Part shown: one piece after another, positions 1 to 7,549 of the stretch
Layout of the letters: each line of letters starts with the position of its first letter
How positions within the stretch are numbered: the first letter of the stretch is position 1
Assembly: GCA_018645535.1 (NCBI GenBank)
Contig: JABGWN010000028.1
Span: 1-15,834 of the forward strand
DNA: 15,834 bases
Reading direction: 5' to 3'
Origin: Methanobacteriota archaeon
GTDB taxonomy: Archaea; Thermoplasmatota; Poseidoniia; Poseidoniales; Poseidoniaceae
Program-made: the position numbers and the translations under genes
The notes under the pieces: model-generated
Told to the model about the DNA's origin: nothing
Database searches by the model: none
The model's input: only the letters and a program-made list of their open reading frames with translations

Positions 1-2
1 CA

Positions 3-1859
3 TCATCCAGCAGCGAAAATGACATTTGGCACGGAATCCGTACATCGTATGGCGACTATCAGGTGATTCTACAGACTGGAGATGCACTTTCCGAAGGCGG
101 CGTAGCAGGTGGAATTTATGCTGCAGACGATGAGAGTCAGATACTCATCAGTAAGAAACCGGATTACAACGCCTTCGTACCTCTCAACGTAGACAGTACA
201 CATGGCTATCTCTACACCGCTTGGGAGGACCGGCCAGCAGGCCTCAGCCAATTGGAACTAGAATGGGACAGTACATCTTCACAGTGGGCGGTATTGAACA
301 GCAAGATGTTGGACCTCAGCAGTATCAACGGTGGCTGGGTTTTTTGTTTCGGTAGCATGAGTCCTTGGGGCTCACCGCTGTTTTCCGAGGAATTGTATTT
401 TGACAATACCGAATTCTGGAATGACGACAGTTTCAGATACCATTCGGACCAAATCAAGTTGGAAAACTATCTGGGCCACTACCCTAACCCCTACGATTAC
501 GGATACATCGTAGAAATCGAGAACGCAACGACCGCTGAACCAGATTTCGTACGGCATCTTTCGATGGGTCGCTACTCGCATGAAAACGCAGCGGTAATGC
601 CGGATGATCGAACCGTTTATCTCACCGATGATGGCTATGAAACGGTCTTGTTCAAATTCGTTGCAAACACAGAGGGTGACCTCAGCGCAGGTACGCTCTA
701 CGCTGCGAAAGTAACTCAAGACAACACTCGAGATTCTGCAGTTACCGGGTTTGATGTTGAGTGGATGGAAATGGCCTCTTCTTCAAACGCAGAAATACAG
801 GCCTGGATTGATGAATACGATGGCATCACAACAGACGATTTCGTTTCAGGTCAAAATTCTTACATTTCGGATGAAGAAATAAACGATTGGGCTGAATGGC
901 GTTTGAATAAAGACCTGAACGGCGATGGAACTGTTGGCACTGCCAGTGATGACCGTGTCGCCTTCCTTGAATCACGAAAAGCAGCTGCAGCACTTGGAGG
1001 CACGGATGAGTGGAGTAAGATGGAAGGAGTTGCGTTCAATGCCAATGCACCTGACAGCCTTTACCTTGCAATGTCAAGAATTGAATCAGCAATGACCGAC
1101 GGGCAGGATGATATCGATGTTTCACTGAATTCCTGTGGAGTCGTCTATCGAATGTCGTTCGGTAATGGTTGGGACGTAACTCGAATTGATCCCGTAATAT
1201 CAGGGGGACCTTACATCTCGTCTGCTCAATACGAATGCGATGTAAACAACCTTGCTGGCCCAGACAATCTCCTCGTTCTAGACGATGGGCGTCTTCTCAT
1301 TGGTGAGGACACCAACAAGCATGAAAGCAACATGGTATGGCTTTGGGGCGAGAAATCGAAACCATTGGAAGCTGCTGGTAGCATCACCGTAAATTCAATT
1401 CAACTTCGAAATTCCTCTTCAAGCAACGCCTCAACTTGGGACTACCAAGTAGAAGTCGACGAACTTCAGACAGGTTTGACCTATACCGCATTGATTGTTA
1501 TCAAGGAACTTGAGACTGAAGAGTGGAAGGGTATCTGGTGGTGGAACGATATCGAAGAAAACGGTGAACAATACGAACACACCTTTTCCCTAGAGAAAGG
1601 ATGCTACACGATACTTGCATCCCTGTACGAAAGTACTGACCTCAGTACTGATGTCAAGAATGCTACCGTATTGTCGGATTCAGAAGTACCGTTCATTGTT
1701 GGAAGTGGGACATGCGTCGATGGCGTTTATTCGACCGAAGTTGTCGATTCACAGGAGGATGAGAGCGATAGGAATGAAGACAGTGTTCCTGGATTTGGTG
1801 TTCTGCTCAGCATGGTGGCTTTGCTTGGAGCAGCACTCTTCACAACCCGTGAGAGATAA
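3..1859 (+). CDS. phoX: PhoX/DUF839-type surface phosphatase, 5' truncated by window edge
   Basis: The frame is open to the window edge (first full codon at 3), so the N-terminus and export signal are missing; the GTG at 63 is probably internal. Numbering from that GTG, the protein shows successive blocks typical of PhoX/DUF839: CFGSMSPWGSPLFSEEL (95-111, matching the family PWGTW..EE block with its cysteine), MGRYSHENAAV (168-178), YLTDDGYETVLFKFV (186-200), EWSKMEGVAF (316-325) and AGPDNLLVLDDGRLLIGEDTN (398-418). PhoX enzymes are extracytoplasmic Ca/Fe phosphomonoesterases. A calcium-loop-like DLNGDGTVG (284-292) lies in an insertion. The C-terminus has an acidic linker, PGF (576-578), a hydrophobic helix and TTRER, a PGF-CTERM anchor cut and lipidated by archaeosortase. 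It lies next to the pst genes, which supports phosphate scavenging. Family call strong; phosphatase activity and symbol inferred, since some DUF839 members have unknown substrates. Confidence 0.8.
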   Translation, partial: SSSSENDIWHGIRTSYGDYQVILQTGDALSEGGVAGGIYAADDESQILISKKPDYNAFVPLNVDSTHGYLYTAWEDRPAGLSQLELEWDSTSSQWAVLNSKMLDLSSINGGWVFCFGSMSPWGSPLFSEELYFDNTEFWNDDSFRYHSDQIKLENYLGHYPNPYDYGYIVEIENATTAEPDFVRHLSMGRYSHENAAVMPDDRTVYLTDDGYETVLFKFVANTEGDLSAGTLYAAKVTQDNTRDSAVTGFDVEWMEMASSSNAEIQAWIDEYDGITTDDFVSGQNSYISDEEINDWAEWRLNKDLNGDGTVGTASDDRVAFLESRKAAAALGGTDEWSKMEGVAFNANAPDSLYLAMSRIESAMTDGQDDIDVSLNSCGVVYRMSFGNGWDVTRIDPVISGGPYISSAQYECDVNNLAGPDNLLVLDDGRLLIGEDTNKHESNMVWLWGEKSKPLEAAGSITVNSIQLRNSSSSNASTWDYQVEVDELQTGLTYTALIVIKELETEEWKGIWWWNDIEENGEQYEHTFSLEKGCYTILASLYESTDLSTDVKNATVLSDSEVPFIVGSGTCVDGVYSTEVVDSQEDESDRNEDSVPGFGVLLSMVALLGAALFTTRER

Positions 1860-1911
1860 TCAACAGCCAATCGAGTTCACGTGCCTCGTTTAGGATAGAC
1901 GGTCGCTTCAA

Positions 1912-2148
1912 GTGTCAAGCGATGATAATGTCGGCTCAAGAATTATGGTAACGTGGTGTTCAGATTCGTACATGATCATATTTGATTGCCCCAATAGTAC
2001 CAAGGAGGTAGTTCTTGGTAGCGATACAACTGGTGTATATCAATGTCCAAACTGCAATATGAATATAGAATATTTGTCGGGAAATGAATTGACAGTATCA
2101 ACACACAAGAGTTCACTGTCCGATGAATATTTTCACGGAAGGGCGTGA
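1912..2148 (+). CDS. Small zinc-ribbon-like hypothetical protein
   Basis: A 78-residue protein from GTG. It has a single-Cys CPN block (FDCPNST) followed about 17 residues later by YQCPNCNMNIEYL, a CPxC knuckle, so a metal-binding ribbon is plausible. An internal ATG at 1945 (MVTWCSD) gives a 67-residue alternative. Neither start has a clear Shine-Dalgarno sequence. A TATA-like tttaggata lies at 1889-1897, somewhat close for a leaderless start at 1912. It precedes another unrecognised gene on the same strand, both between the phosphatase and repeat copy A, in what looks like an accessory patch. I do not recognise the family. Confidence 0.5.
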   Translation: MSSDDNVGSRIMVTWCSDSYMIIFDCPNSTKEVVLGSDTTGVYQCPNCNMNIEYLSGNELTVSTHKSSLSDEYFHGRA

Positions 2149-2150
2149 AA
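2131..2150. other. Perfect 7-bp hairpin over a gene end
   Basis: tttcacg (2131-2137), a 6-nt loop and cgtgaaa (2144-2150) pair perfectly and cover the stop codon (2146-2148) of the small upstream gene. No T-run follows, so a classical terminator is not supported. It could be an RNA processing signal or chance. Confidence 0.35.
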
Positions 2151-2197
2151 AGGGTGTCGGGTGAATCGTTAAGTTCTGATTACATTAGGGGAAGATT

Positions 2198-2767
2198 ATG
2201 GATGAGTTCGCAGATTTAGAAATCGATCTAGGATCCGATCAAATAAGCGTCGATACCGAATCCATCAAATCGTTAGTCAAATCCATTGAGTACAATGAAT
2301 TGCAACCGACTATGTTCTTTAATGAACGGAATGCAAATTGGAATGTTAGCAAGAGAATTTCGTTTATTGCCCTTGGCATAGTCACCCTGCCACTTTTAGG
2401 ATTGGGCTTGGTGTTCATTTATGTCGCCTTTGATAACGGTCCTTTTTTTGAAAACAGTATGATCGTTGAGGCTAAAGTCTATCTCGCCGAACAAAATCTT
2501 GTGATAGATTATCGAATGGCTAATGACGAAATTATGAAACTGAACTGCATGCAATTGACCAATAGAAGTTATATCAAACATAGTGCGAAAGCTCAACATA
2601 CATCAGATTACGATACTTATTATCTCAATTATTATTATCTCGTTACCGGCGAACATGAGTTGGAATTGCTGATGTATTCCGGTAGAGATTCACCGGAGGA
2701 AGGAGTCAGGATCAGGAAACTCATCTCCAAGTTCGCCAAAATGGCCAATCTAAAGATTTCTAGTTGA
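2198..2767 (+). CDS. Hypothetical single-pass membrane protein
   Basis: A 189-residue protein from ATG with a Shine-Dalgarno-like aggggaag just upstream. The first 50 residues are acidic and soluble. One strong membrane helix follows at about residues 54-78 (FIALGIVTLPLLGLGLVFIYVAF), then a domain of about 110 residues with alternating beta-like hydrophobic pattern and a Tyr-rich stretch (YDTYYLNYYYLV), and a basic C-terminal helix ending near KISS. The layout resembles small archaeal membrane proteins with a PH-like or signalling domain, but I cannot name a family. Lower GC than the pst genes. It ends about 70 nt before the repeat copy A region. Confidence 0.6.
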   Translation: MDEFADLEIDLGSDQISVDTESIKSLVKSIEYNELQPTMFFNERNANWNVSKRISFIALGIVTLPLLGLGLVFIYVAFDNGPFFENSMIVEAKVYLAEQNLVIDYRMANDEIMKLNCMQLTNRSYIKHSAKAQHTSDYDTYYLNYYYLVTGEHELELLMYSGRDSPEEGVRIRKLISKFAKMANLKISS

Positions 2768-2840
2768 AATCTTTGGCCACTCGGTTACTAAATTAATCCA
2801 GAACCCTCGCGACACCCTCTGTGTGGGCGTATCACGAAAG

Positions 2841-2950
2841 GGTAGGCAGTGTACTGGGGGACTGAACACCCATTGTACTCCTCCATAATGTCTTGAGGGG
2901 TATTAGAGAACCCTCGTGATTTCATGGAAATGATATGTCGCTTGTCTGTA
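2841..2950 (-). repeat. 110-bp repeat, copy A (inverted partner at 10600-10709)
   Basis: The reverse complement of this segment matches 10600-10709 without gaps, with 102 of 110 bases identical. The 8 differences all fall in the first 50 bases; the last 60 (2900 down to 2841) are perfect. The region is intergenic between two convergently arranged genes. Internally GAGGG and CCCTC (2898-2916) could pair around an 11-nt loop. The 13-nt motif AGAACCCTCGYGA occurs at 2800-2812 and again at 2907-2919, so a longer diverged element may extend to about 2800. Beyond the core, cgc-g-acac / gtgt-gg-gcg (2808-2829) can form a small hairpin. The - strand frame is open here but the equivalent frame in copy B has a stop, so it is unlikely to code. 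Unknown element: mobile-element remnant, recombination site or structured RNA. Confidence 0.9.
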
Positions 2951-2973
2951 CCAACCCCCAAGAGACGGTGTGA

Positions 2974-2987
2974 ATTTTCTAGAAAAT
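2974..2987 (-). terminator. AT-rich 14-bp palindrome after phoU
   Basis: ATTTTCTAGAAAAT is a perfect palindrome starting 6 nt past the phoU stop codon, at the end of the five-gene pst operon. On the - strand it gives a T-rich run, as archaeal intrinsic termination needs. Terminator role is inferred. Confidence 0.4.
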
Positions 2988-2992
2988 AAGAT

Positions 2993-3670
2993 TCAGTCAT
3001 CAAGGATGATGTTCTCATTGTTCAAAGCATGATGCCAAAGTCCACCAAGCCGTACCAAATTGTAGGCCGAACGTTCGACTCGACTGACGATGTTGACAAC
3101 TTCCAAGCGTCCAACTTTGCCGCCCATTGTATTGGATTTCAAGCTCGATAGGGCTTCAACTGCCTTTCCATGTTCTTCTCTTACCATGGCCCATGTTGAT
3201 TTCACGTTCTCGATTGGCAATTCTTCGCCTTTTGTGAGACAGCCGCTCATGGTATCAAGCAGTCCATTGAGGTGCTTGTGCATCTCAAGAACAGAATTCA
3301 CAATGACCTCGGGCAATTCCTCTGCGTTTTCATCAAGAGAACGATCTGAACGAGCGATGTCCCGAGCGTGTCGGATCACACGCTCAACGGTATCCACGCT
3401 TCGCAAGTAGGTGGCGACAATTCTCAAATCTTTCATTAAGGGCTGATTGAGTGCGAGAATCAGCAGCAAATCATTAGTCAAATCCCAATTCACTTCACGC
3501 GCATGTTGACGGATTTGCTTGACCTCTTTGTACACCTGCGAATCGAGTTTTGTGAATGCCTTTATAGCCTCACTGTAGGCCATTTTCGCTTCATCAAAAT
3601 ACTCAGATAAGTCCGCACGGACTTTGTCAATTCGTTCATCTAATCCAGTTCGTATAGGCATGTCATTCAC
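2993..3670 (-). CDS. phoU: PhoU phosphate transport regulator
   Basis: A 225-residue, all-helical protein of the usual PhoU length (two three-helix bundles). The characteristic core is visible: NDLLLILALNQPL then DLRIVATYLRSVDTVERVIRHA in the first half, and a second, more diverged bundle with KLGR-like VGRLEVVNIVSRVERSAYNLVRL near the C-terminus. PhoU proteins bind metal clusters and restrain the Pst transporter when phosphate is plentiful. GTG at 3670 directly abuts the pstB stop codon; an ATG three codons in (MPIRTG) is the alternative start. Last gene of the pst operon. Family call firm; partner here is presumably PstB or the sensor side, since no PhoR/PhoB pair is seen in the window. Confidence 0.9.
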   Translation of the reverse strand: MNDMPIRTGLDERIDKVRADLSEYFDEAKMAYSEAIKAFTKLDSQVYKEVKQIRQHAREVNWDLTNDLLLILALNQPLMKDLRIVATYLRSVDTVERVIRHARDIARSDRSLDENAEELPEVIVNSVLEMHKHLNGLLDTMSGCLTKGEELPIENVKSTWAMVREEHGKAVEALSSLKSNTMGGKVGRLEVVNIVSRVERSAYNLVRLGGLWHHALNNENIILDD

Positions 3671-4486
3671 TCATCCAAATCTTCCAGTAATGTATCGCTT
3701 AGTTAACTCTAATTCTGGATCTGAAAATATCTTGTCAGTTTCTCCGAATTCTACAAGTCTTCCAATGTACATAAACCCTGTATAATCGCTCACCCTTGCG
3801 GCTTGCGACATTGAATGGGTCACAATCACAACGGTGAAATCTTTCTTGAGTTCCAAGATGAGTTCCTCGATGGCTGCAGTAGCAATTGGGTCCAAAGCGC
3901 TGCATGGCTCGTCCATCAAAATGATATCAGGTTCAACGGCAATGGTTCGAGCAATGCACAATCGCTGTTGCTGGCCGCCTGAAAGAGAGGTCCCTAAATC
4001 ATGCATTCGATCTGAAACTTCATCCCAAATAGCCGCTCTCCTCAAACTCTTTTCAATGATTGCATCGAGCTCTTCTCGCGTTGGTTTTGTGTGCAGTTTG
4101 ACCCCATAGCCAACGTTATCGTAAATTGATTTAGGGAACGGATTTGGTCTTTGAAACACCATTCCGATTCTCTTTCGAATCTCGACAAGGTCAGCATCCT
4201 TTGCGGTGATTTCAGTTTCACCCATTGTGATTTTTCCGTCGTAATGACAAATTGGAATCAAATCATTCATTCGATTCATCATTCGTAGAAGCGTACTTTT
4301 TCCGCATCCCGAAGGGCCGATTAAGGACGTTACGCTGTTTTTGGCAATCGGGAGTGAAACGCCATACAGTGCTTGCTTATCCCCATACCATAAATCAAGA
4401 TCCTCGATCATCAAATCGACCTCTCCATCCACATCTAATTGTCTCGTAGAATCTGGGACTACTTCTCCACCTATCGTCTCGCTCAT
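3671..4486 (-). CDS. pstB: Phosphate ABC transporter ATP-binding protein PstB
   Basis: A 271-residue ABC ATPase with all motifs intact: Walker A GPSGCGKST (57-65), Q-loop FQRPNPFP (111-118), signature LSGGQQQR (168-175), Walker B IILMDEP (188-194) and the switch histidine H224 in IVTHSM. The FQRPNPFPKSIYDNV block and the C-terminal GETDKIF region are typical of PstB rather than other ABC ATPases. It powers phosphate import through PstC/PstA on the cytoplasmic face. The first 24 residues are an acidic extension. The ATG overlaps the pstA stop in an ATGA arrangement, implying translational coupling. Confidence 0.97.
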   Translation of the reverse strand: MSETIGGEVVPDSTRQLDVDGEVDLMIEDLDLWYGDKQALYGVSLPIAKNSVTSLIGPSGCGKSTLLRMMNRMNDLIPICHYDGKITMGETEITAKDADLVEIRKRIGMVFQRPNPFPKSIYDNVGYGVKLHTKPTREELDAIIEKSLRRAAIWDEVSDRMHDLGTSLSGGQQQRLCIARTIAVEPDIILMDEPCSALDPIATAAIEELILELKKDFTVVIVTHSMSQAARVSDYTGFMYIGRLVEFGETDKIFSDPELELTKRYITGRFG

Positions 4487-6198
4487 GATTTCAACCTCTT
4501 TCTAAAATGCTGTCTTAACACAATTGCAATGCTGTTCATTGCTACCAACAGACAGATTAACGCAATACTCGCTGCTGCTGCCATCGAATGCCACGCATGG
4601 TCTGGTTCCGCCGTCCAGAAATAGATCTGAATCGGAATGACAGTGAAATTGACGTTGCCTCCATTGAGGGCTGCTAATGGTTCGGGGTCGAACAAAATCA
4701 TGGCAGTTGCTCCTACGACGACCAGTGGAGCCGCCTCCCCCATGATTCGGCTCATCGCTAGGATTGTTCCGGTCATAATCCCAGGCATTGCAGATGGGAG
4801 CACGTGGTCTTTGGTAACCTGCCATCTCGTGCATCCGATGCCATAGGCAGATTCTCTCAAAGTACGAGGAACGCTACGCAATGCTTCCTGGCCTGCCAAT
4901 ACGATGATCGGCATTGCCATCACACCCATTGTCAATCCAGCTGCGAGAACAGAGGGGCCTAAGCCCCAACCAAAACCGTCTTGTTTGACGAAAATCGCAA
5001 GTCCAAACATACCGAACACGATTGAGGGGACACCTGCTAAGTTCGTAACCAGAGCTTGAATGAGTTTTGTTGTGCGGTTTGGCTTGGCATACTCCTCAAG
5101 ATAAATTGCTGCACCAACAGAGACAGGAATAGAAACGAGCATTGCAATTAGCATCACCCAAATTGTTCCATAAAACGCAGCCCGAATTCCAGATGCGTAT
5201 GGGATAAAAATATCTTGATAACGCTCGGTTAAGAATGGAATGTCGATGAGAAGAGGAATGAATAATGTCGATGTAAACAGCAACATTCTTGACCACATCA
5301 ACACACCATCTCTCGCCGAAATCGAATGCTTTAATCGCGAGGTTTCGCTTAATTCCCTACCTAAGCTTTCCAATCGTTCAATTCCCTCAGCAATTTTGTA
5401 GAGAATAACCCCCGATACAAGCCAACATATGCTCCCTAATGCTGCGGCTACAAACATTCCGTCACTTATTGCAAAGGTTGTTCCAGCCAATACGTACGAT
5501 GCCAATTTGATCAACGTCCGACGACCTTTCAGTTTCTGAATAATGTTCAAGACGGCTACATTGGGCCATGTGAGAACAACGACAAGAATCAACAGCGTAA
5601 TCCAGCCCAGTAACTCCATCGGTTGAAACACCTGTTTGTTTTCATCATCCCATAAAACATGGACATCGCCAGTGATAACGAATGTATTGACTGCGGGATA
5701 TCCCGTTTCATCAGCGTTTGGAACTGGGCCTGAAATTTGTTCAACTGAAACAGGGACAGTGAGGCTTGAATATGCGTTGAAATTTGTTTTCCGCCCCACG
5801 TCAATTTCAGTTTGGTCAACCCCAGTTGAATCAATGTAGATGTCTGTTTTGACTTGTCGGGTTTCGATGACATTGATTTCGACATCATGAGAATGAGAGC
5901 CGTTTTCATCGTCCCATCCAAAACGAAGGACGACAGGATCGGTGAATGGTTCGCCATTTTCGTCAACTGTTGGGAAGTCCCATTTGAACCTGTAATCTGA
6001 TTCTGGTATTGATTCACTTGCAGGAGTGATTTCTCCTTGTTCTCCTTTAATGAACGTGGGTTCTGCAATTTGCCATACCAAGACGCCAAGAAAGAGTAAA
6101 CCAATCAATCCCGTAATCGCCAAACCCGTTGATCCTGCACGTTCCGTAAGGTCCCTCAACTTACGATTTCGTTTCTGGAGTTTATCGATGTCTTTCAT
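4483..6198 (-). CDS. pstA: Phosphate ABC transporter permease PstA, enlarged
   Basis: A 571-residue permease, roughly twice the usual PstA length. The start chosen is ATG at 6198 (MKDIDKLQ), because ggagg lies 7 nt upstream and the ATG overlaps the pstC stop; a longer frame to 6252 would run into pstC. Residues 24-45 form a membrane helix, about 50-190 an acidic, beta-rich, presumably extracytoplasmic domain (FKWDFPTVDENG, LRFGWDDENG), and about 196-275 extra helices. The conserved transporter core begins near 305: YGTIWVMLIAML, IYLEEYAKPNR, NLAGVPSIVFGMFGL, and the cytoplasmic EAA loop at about 437-471 (EALRSVPRTLRESAYGIG) that docks on PstB. Core call firm; role of the added domain unknown, perhaps contact with PstS. 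Confidence 0.93.
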   Translation of the reverse strand: MKDIDKLQKRNRKLRDLTERAGSTGLAITGLIGLLFLGVLVWQIAEPTFIKGEQGEITPASESIPESDYRFKWDFPTVDENGEPFTDPVVLRFGWDDENGSHSHDVEINVIETRQVKTDIYIDSTGVDQTEIDVGRKTNFNAYSSLTVPVSVEQISGPVPNADETGYPAVNTFVITGDVHVLWDDENKQVFQPMELLGWITLLILVVVLTWPNVAVLNIIQKLKGRRTLIKLASYVLAGTTFAISDGMFVAAALGSICWLVSGVILYKIAEGIERLESLGRELSETSRLKHSISARDGVLMWSRMLLFTSTLFIPLLIDIPFLTERYQDIFIPYASGIRAAFYGTIWVMLIAMLVSIPVSVGAAIYLEEYAKPNRTTKLIQALVTNLAGVPSIVFGMFGLAIFVKQDGFGWGLGPSVLAAGLTMGVMAMPIIVLAGQEALRSVPRTLRESAYGIGCTRWQVTKDHVLPSAMPGIMTGTILAMSRIMGEAAPLVVVGATAMILFDPEPLAALNGGNVNFTVIPIQIYFWTAEPDHAWHSMAAAASIALICLLVAMNSIAIVLRQHFRKRLKS

Positions 6199-7538
6199 CA
6201 GTAAGCCTCCCTGTATGTTGACAGAACTTTGTTGCCGAGTAAATTCAAACACAAGGTGATGACAAAGAGATACAATCCTACAGCGAAGATTGTGAGGTAT
6301 CCAATTTCTCCGAATGGAAGGTCGCCTCCGACACGTTGCGCAATGTACGCAGTCATCGTTTGAGCTGGCAAGAACATGTTGGAGGTGTAGACTGCAACCG
6401 TTCCTACTGCAAGCGTAACCGCCATTGTTTCGCCAACAGCCCTCGAAAGAGCAAGGATGATGCTTGCAACAATTCCGGATAACGATGCCTGAATCATGAC
6501 TTTCATCGTCGTCTCAATTTTTGTTGCCCCTAATGCAAGGGATCCCTCGCGCAATTCATTTGGTACCGCGCGCAAAGCGTCTTCCGACATTGAAGCAATC
6601 AGGGGGAGAATCATCACGCCGACCACAATGGCCCCATTGATTGGATTGAGAACATTTGGCGACTCATCAATCCACCCATTTGCAAATGCATACTCGCCAA
6701 ACTGAACCACGAGTGGTCCAATATAGATGAATGCAAAAAATCCGTAAACGACGGAAGGAATTCCAGCGAGAATTTCGAGCGTTGGCTTCACGATCGCAAC
6801 CAATCTTGGATGCGCATACTCAGAGAGGTAGATGGCGCACCCAACGCCCAAAGGTACCGCGATGATGAGCGCTCCAAATGCGACCTGCAGCGTCGTCAAA
6901 AGCAGACTGTTGACACCGAACGACATCGTGTCACAAAGGGAACGACGATCCTCACAAGCACCGGTGGGTGTCCATTGATTCTGTAAAAAGAATTCACCGA
7001 ATGCTCCAGAATAATTCATCGTGATGGCGTCGAAGAGCGTGATAAAGATAAACAGAAAGAGAACGTTCCTCCACGTATTGGAAATCTCAATGTTGCCTCC
7101 AAAGATTCTCTTCATCTGAAGTTTACCAGTGGCCCTCCAGATCATTGTCAAAAAGAGGATTGAAAGGCCTAACAGGAAACTATCGTTAAACAATAATTGC
7201 AAAACGACAAGTATGAAAACGGCCTTCACAATTCCGTGGTGAGGATTCCAAACTTCTTGAGGGATAATGGAAAGGCGATTTTTTTCCTTTTTGCTCTCGT
7301 AATCGAGAATCAATGCCACAACAAGAAGCAAGCACGCAAATCCCGATGCAGAAAAAATGCCTCCAAAATCCCACTCAAGGGAAAACCACCCTCTGTGTTC
7401 CGCAATGTCTGAAAAGAAGGTAATGGTTTCAAACAACAACGTTTGGATGATTCCGAGCGTGATGAGAATGACCGATAAACTCGTCAAAAACAAAATCGTG
7501 CCAGCCTTATCTTTGGAAATACGATTTAGAAAGGACAT
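6198..7538 (-). CDS. pstC: Phosphate ABC transporter permease PstC, enlarged
   Basis: A 446-residue permease, about 130-150 residues longer than typical PstC. Extra N-terminal helices occupy about 13-41, 62-80, 103-117 and 119-135. The transporter core runs from about 205: LLLTTLQVAFGALIIAVPL, IYLSEYAHPR, LEILAGIPSVVYGFFAF, then the EAA loop at about 317-350 (DALRAVPNELREGSLALGAT) and LALSRAVGETMAVTLAVG. The PNELREGS and SRAVGETMA wording is typical of PstC, separating it from PstA. A possible Cys pair (C195, C202) lies in the outer loop before the core. ATG start with GGTGAT upstream, 11 nt after the stop of the abrB-phoU gene. Confidence 0.94.
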   Translation of the reverse strand: MSFLNRISKDKAGTILFLTSLSVILITLGIIQTLLFETITFFSDIAEHRGWFSLEWDFGGIFSASGFACLLLVVALILDYESKKEKNRLSIIPQEVWNPHHGIVKAVFILVVLQLLFNDSFLLGLSILFLTMIWRATGKLQMKRIFGGNIEISNTWRNVLFLFIFITLFDAITMNYSGAFGEFFLQNQWTPTGACEDRRSLCDTMSFGVNSLLLTTLQVAFGALIIAVPLGVGCAIYLSEYAHPRLVAIVKPTLEILAGIPSVVYGFFAFIYIGPLVVQFGEYAFANGWIDESPNVLNPINGAIVVGVMILPLIASMSEDALRAVPNELREGSLALGATKIETTMKVMIQASLSGIVASIILALSRAVGETMAVTLAVGTVAVYTSNMFLPAQTMTAYIAQRVGGDLPFGEIGYLTIFAVGLYLFVITLCLNLLGNKVLSTYREAY

Positions 7539-7549
7539 ACAATCACCGA

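Noticed and set aside
2788..3018. Open - strand frame of 76 codons across repeat copy A
   Set aside because: The matching frame in copy B contains a stop and the differences are not concentrated at third codon positions, so a shared protein is not supported.
4502..4834. Antisense and alternate-frame ORFs within pstA, pstC and the phoU genes
   Set aside because: They overlap well-supported conserved genes in other frames, lack start signals and show no protein-like motifs.
6199..6252. 18-residue N-terminal extension of PstA
   Set aside because: It lies wholly inside the pstC 3' end. The ATG at 6198 has ggagg at good spacing and the usual stop-start overlap.
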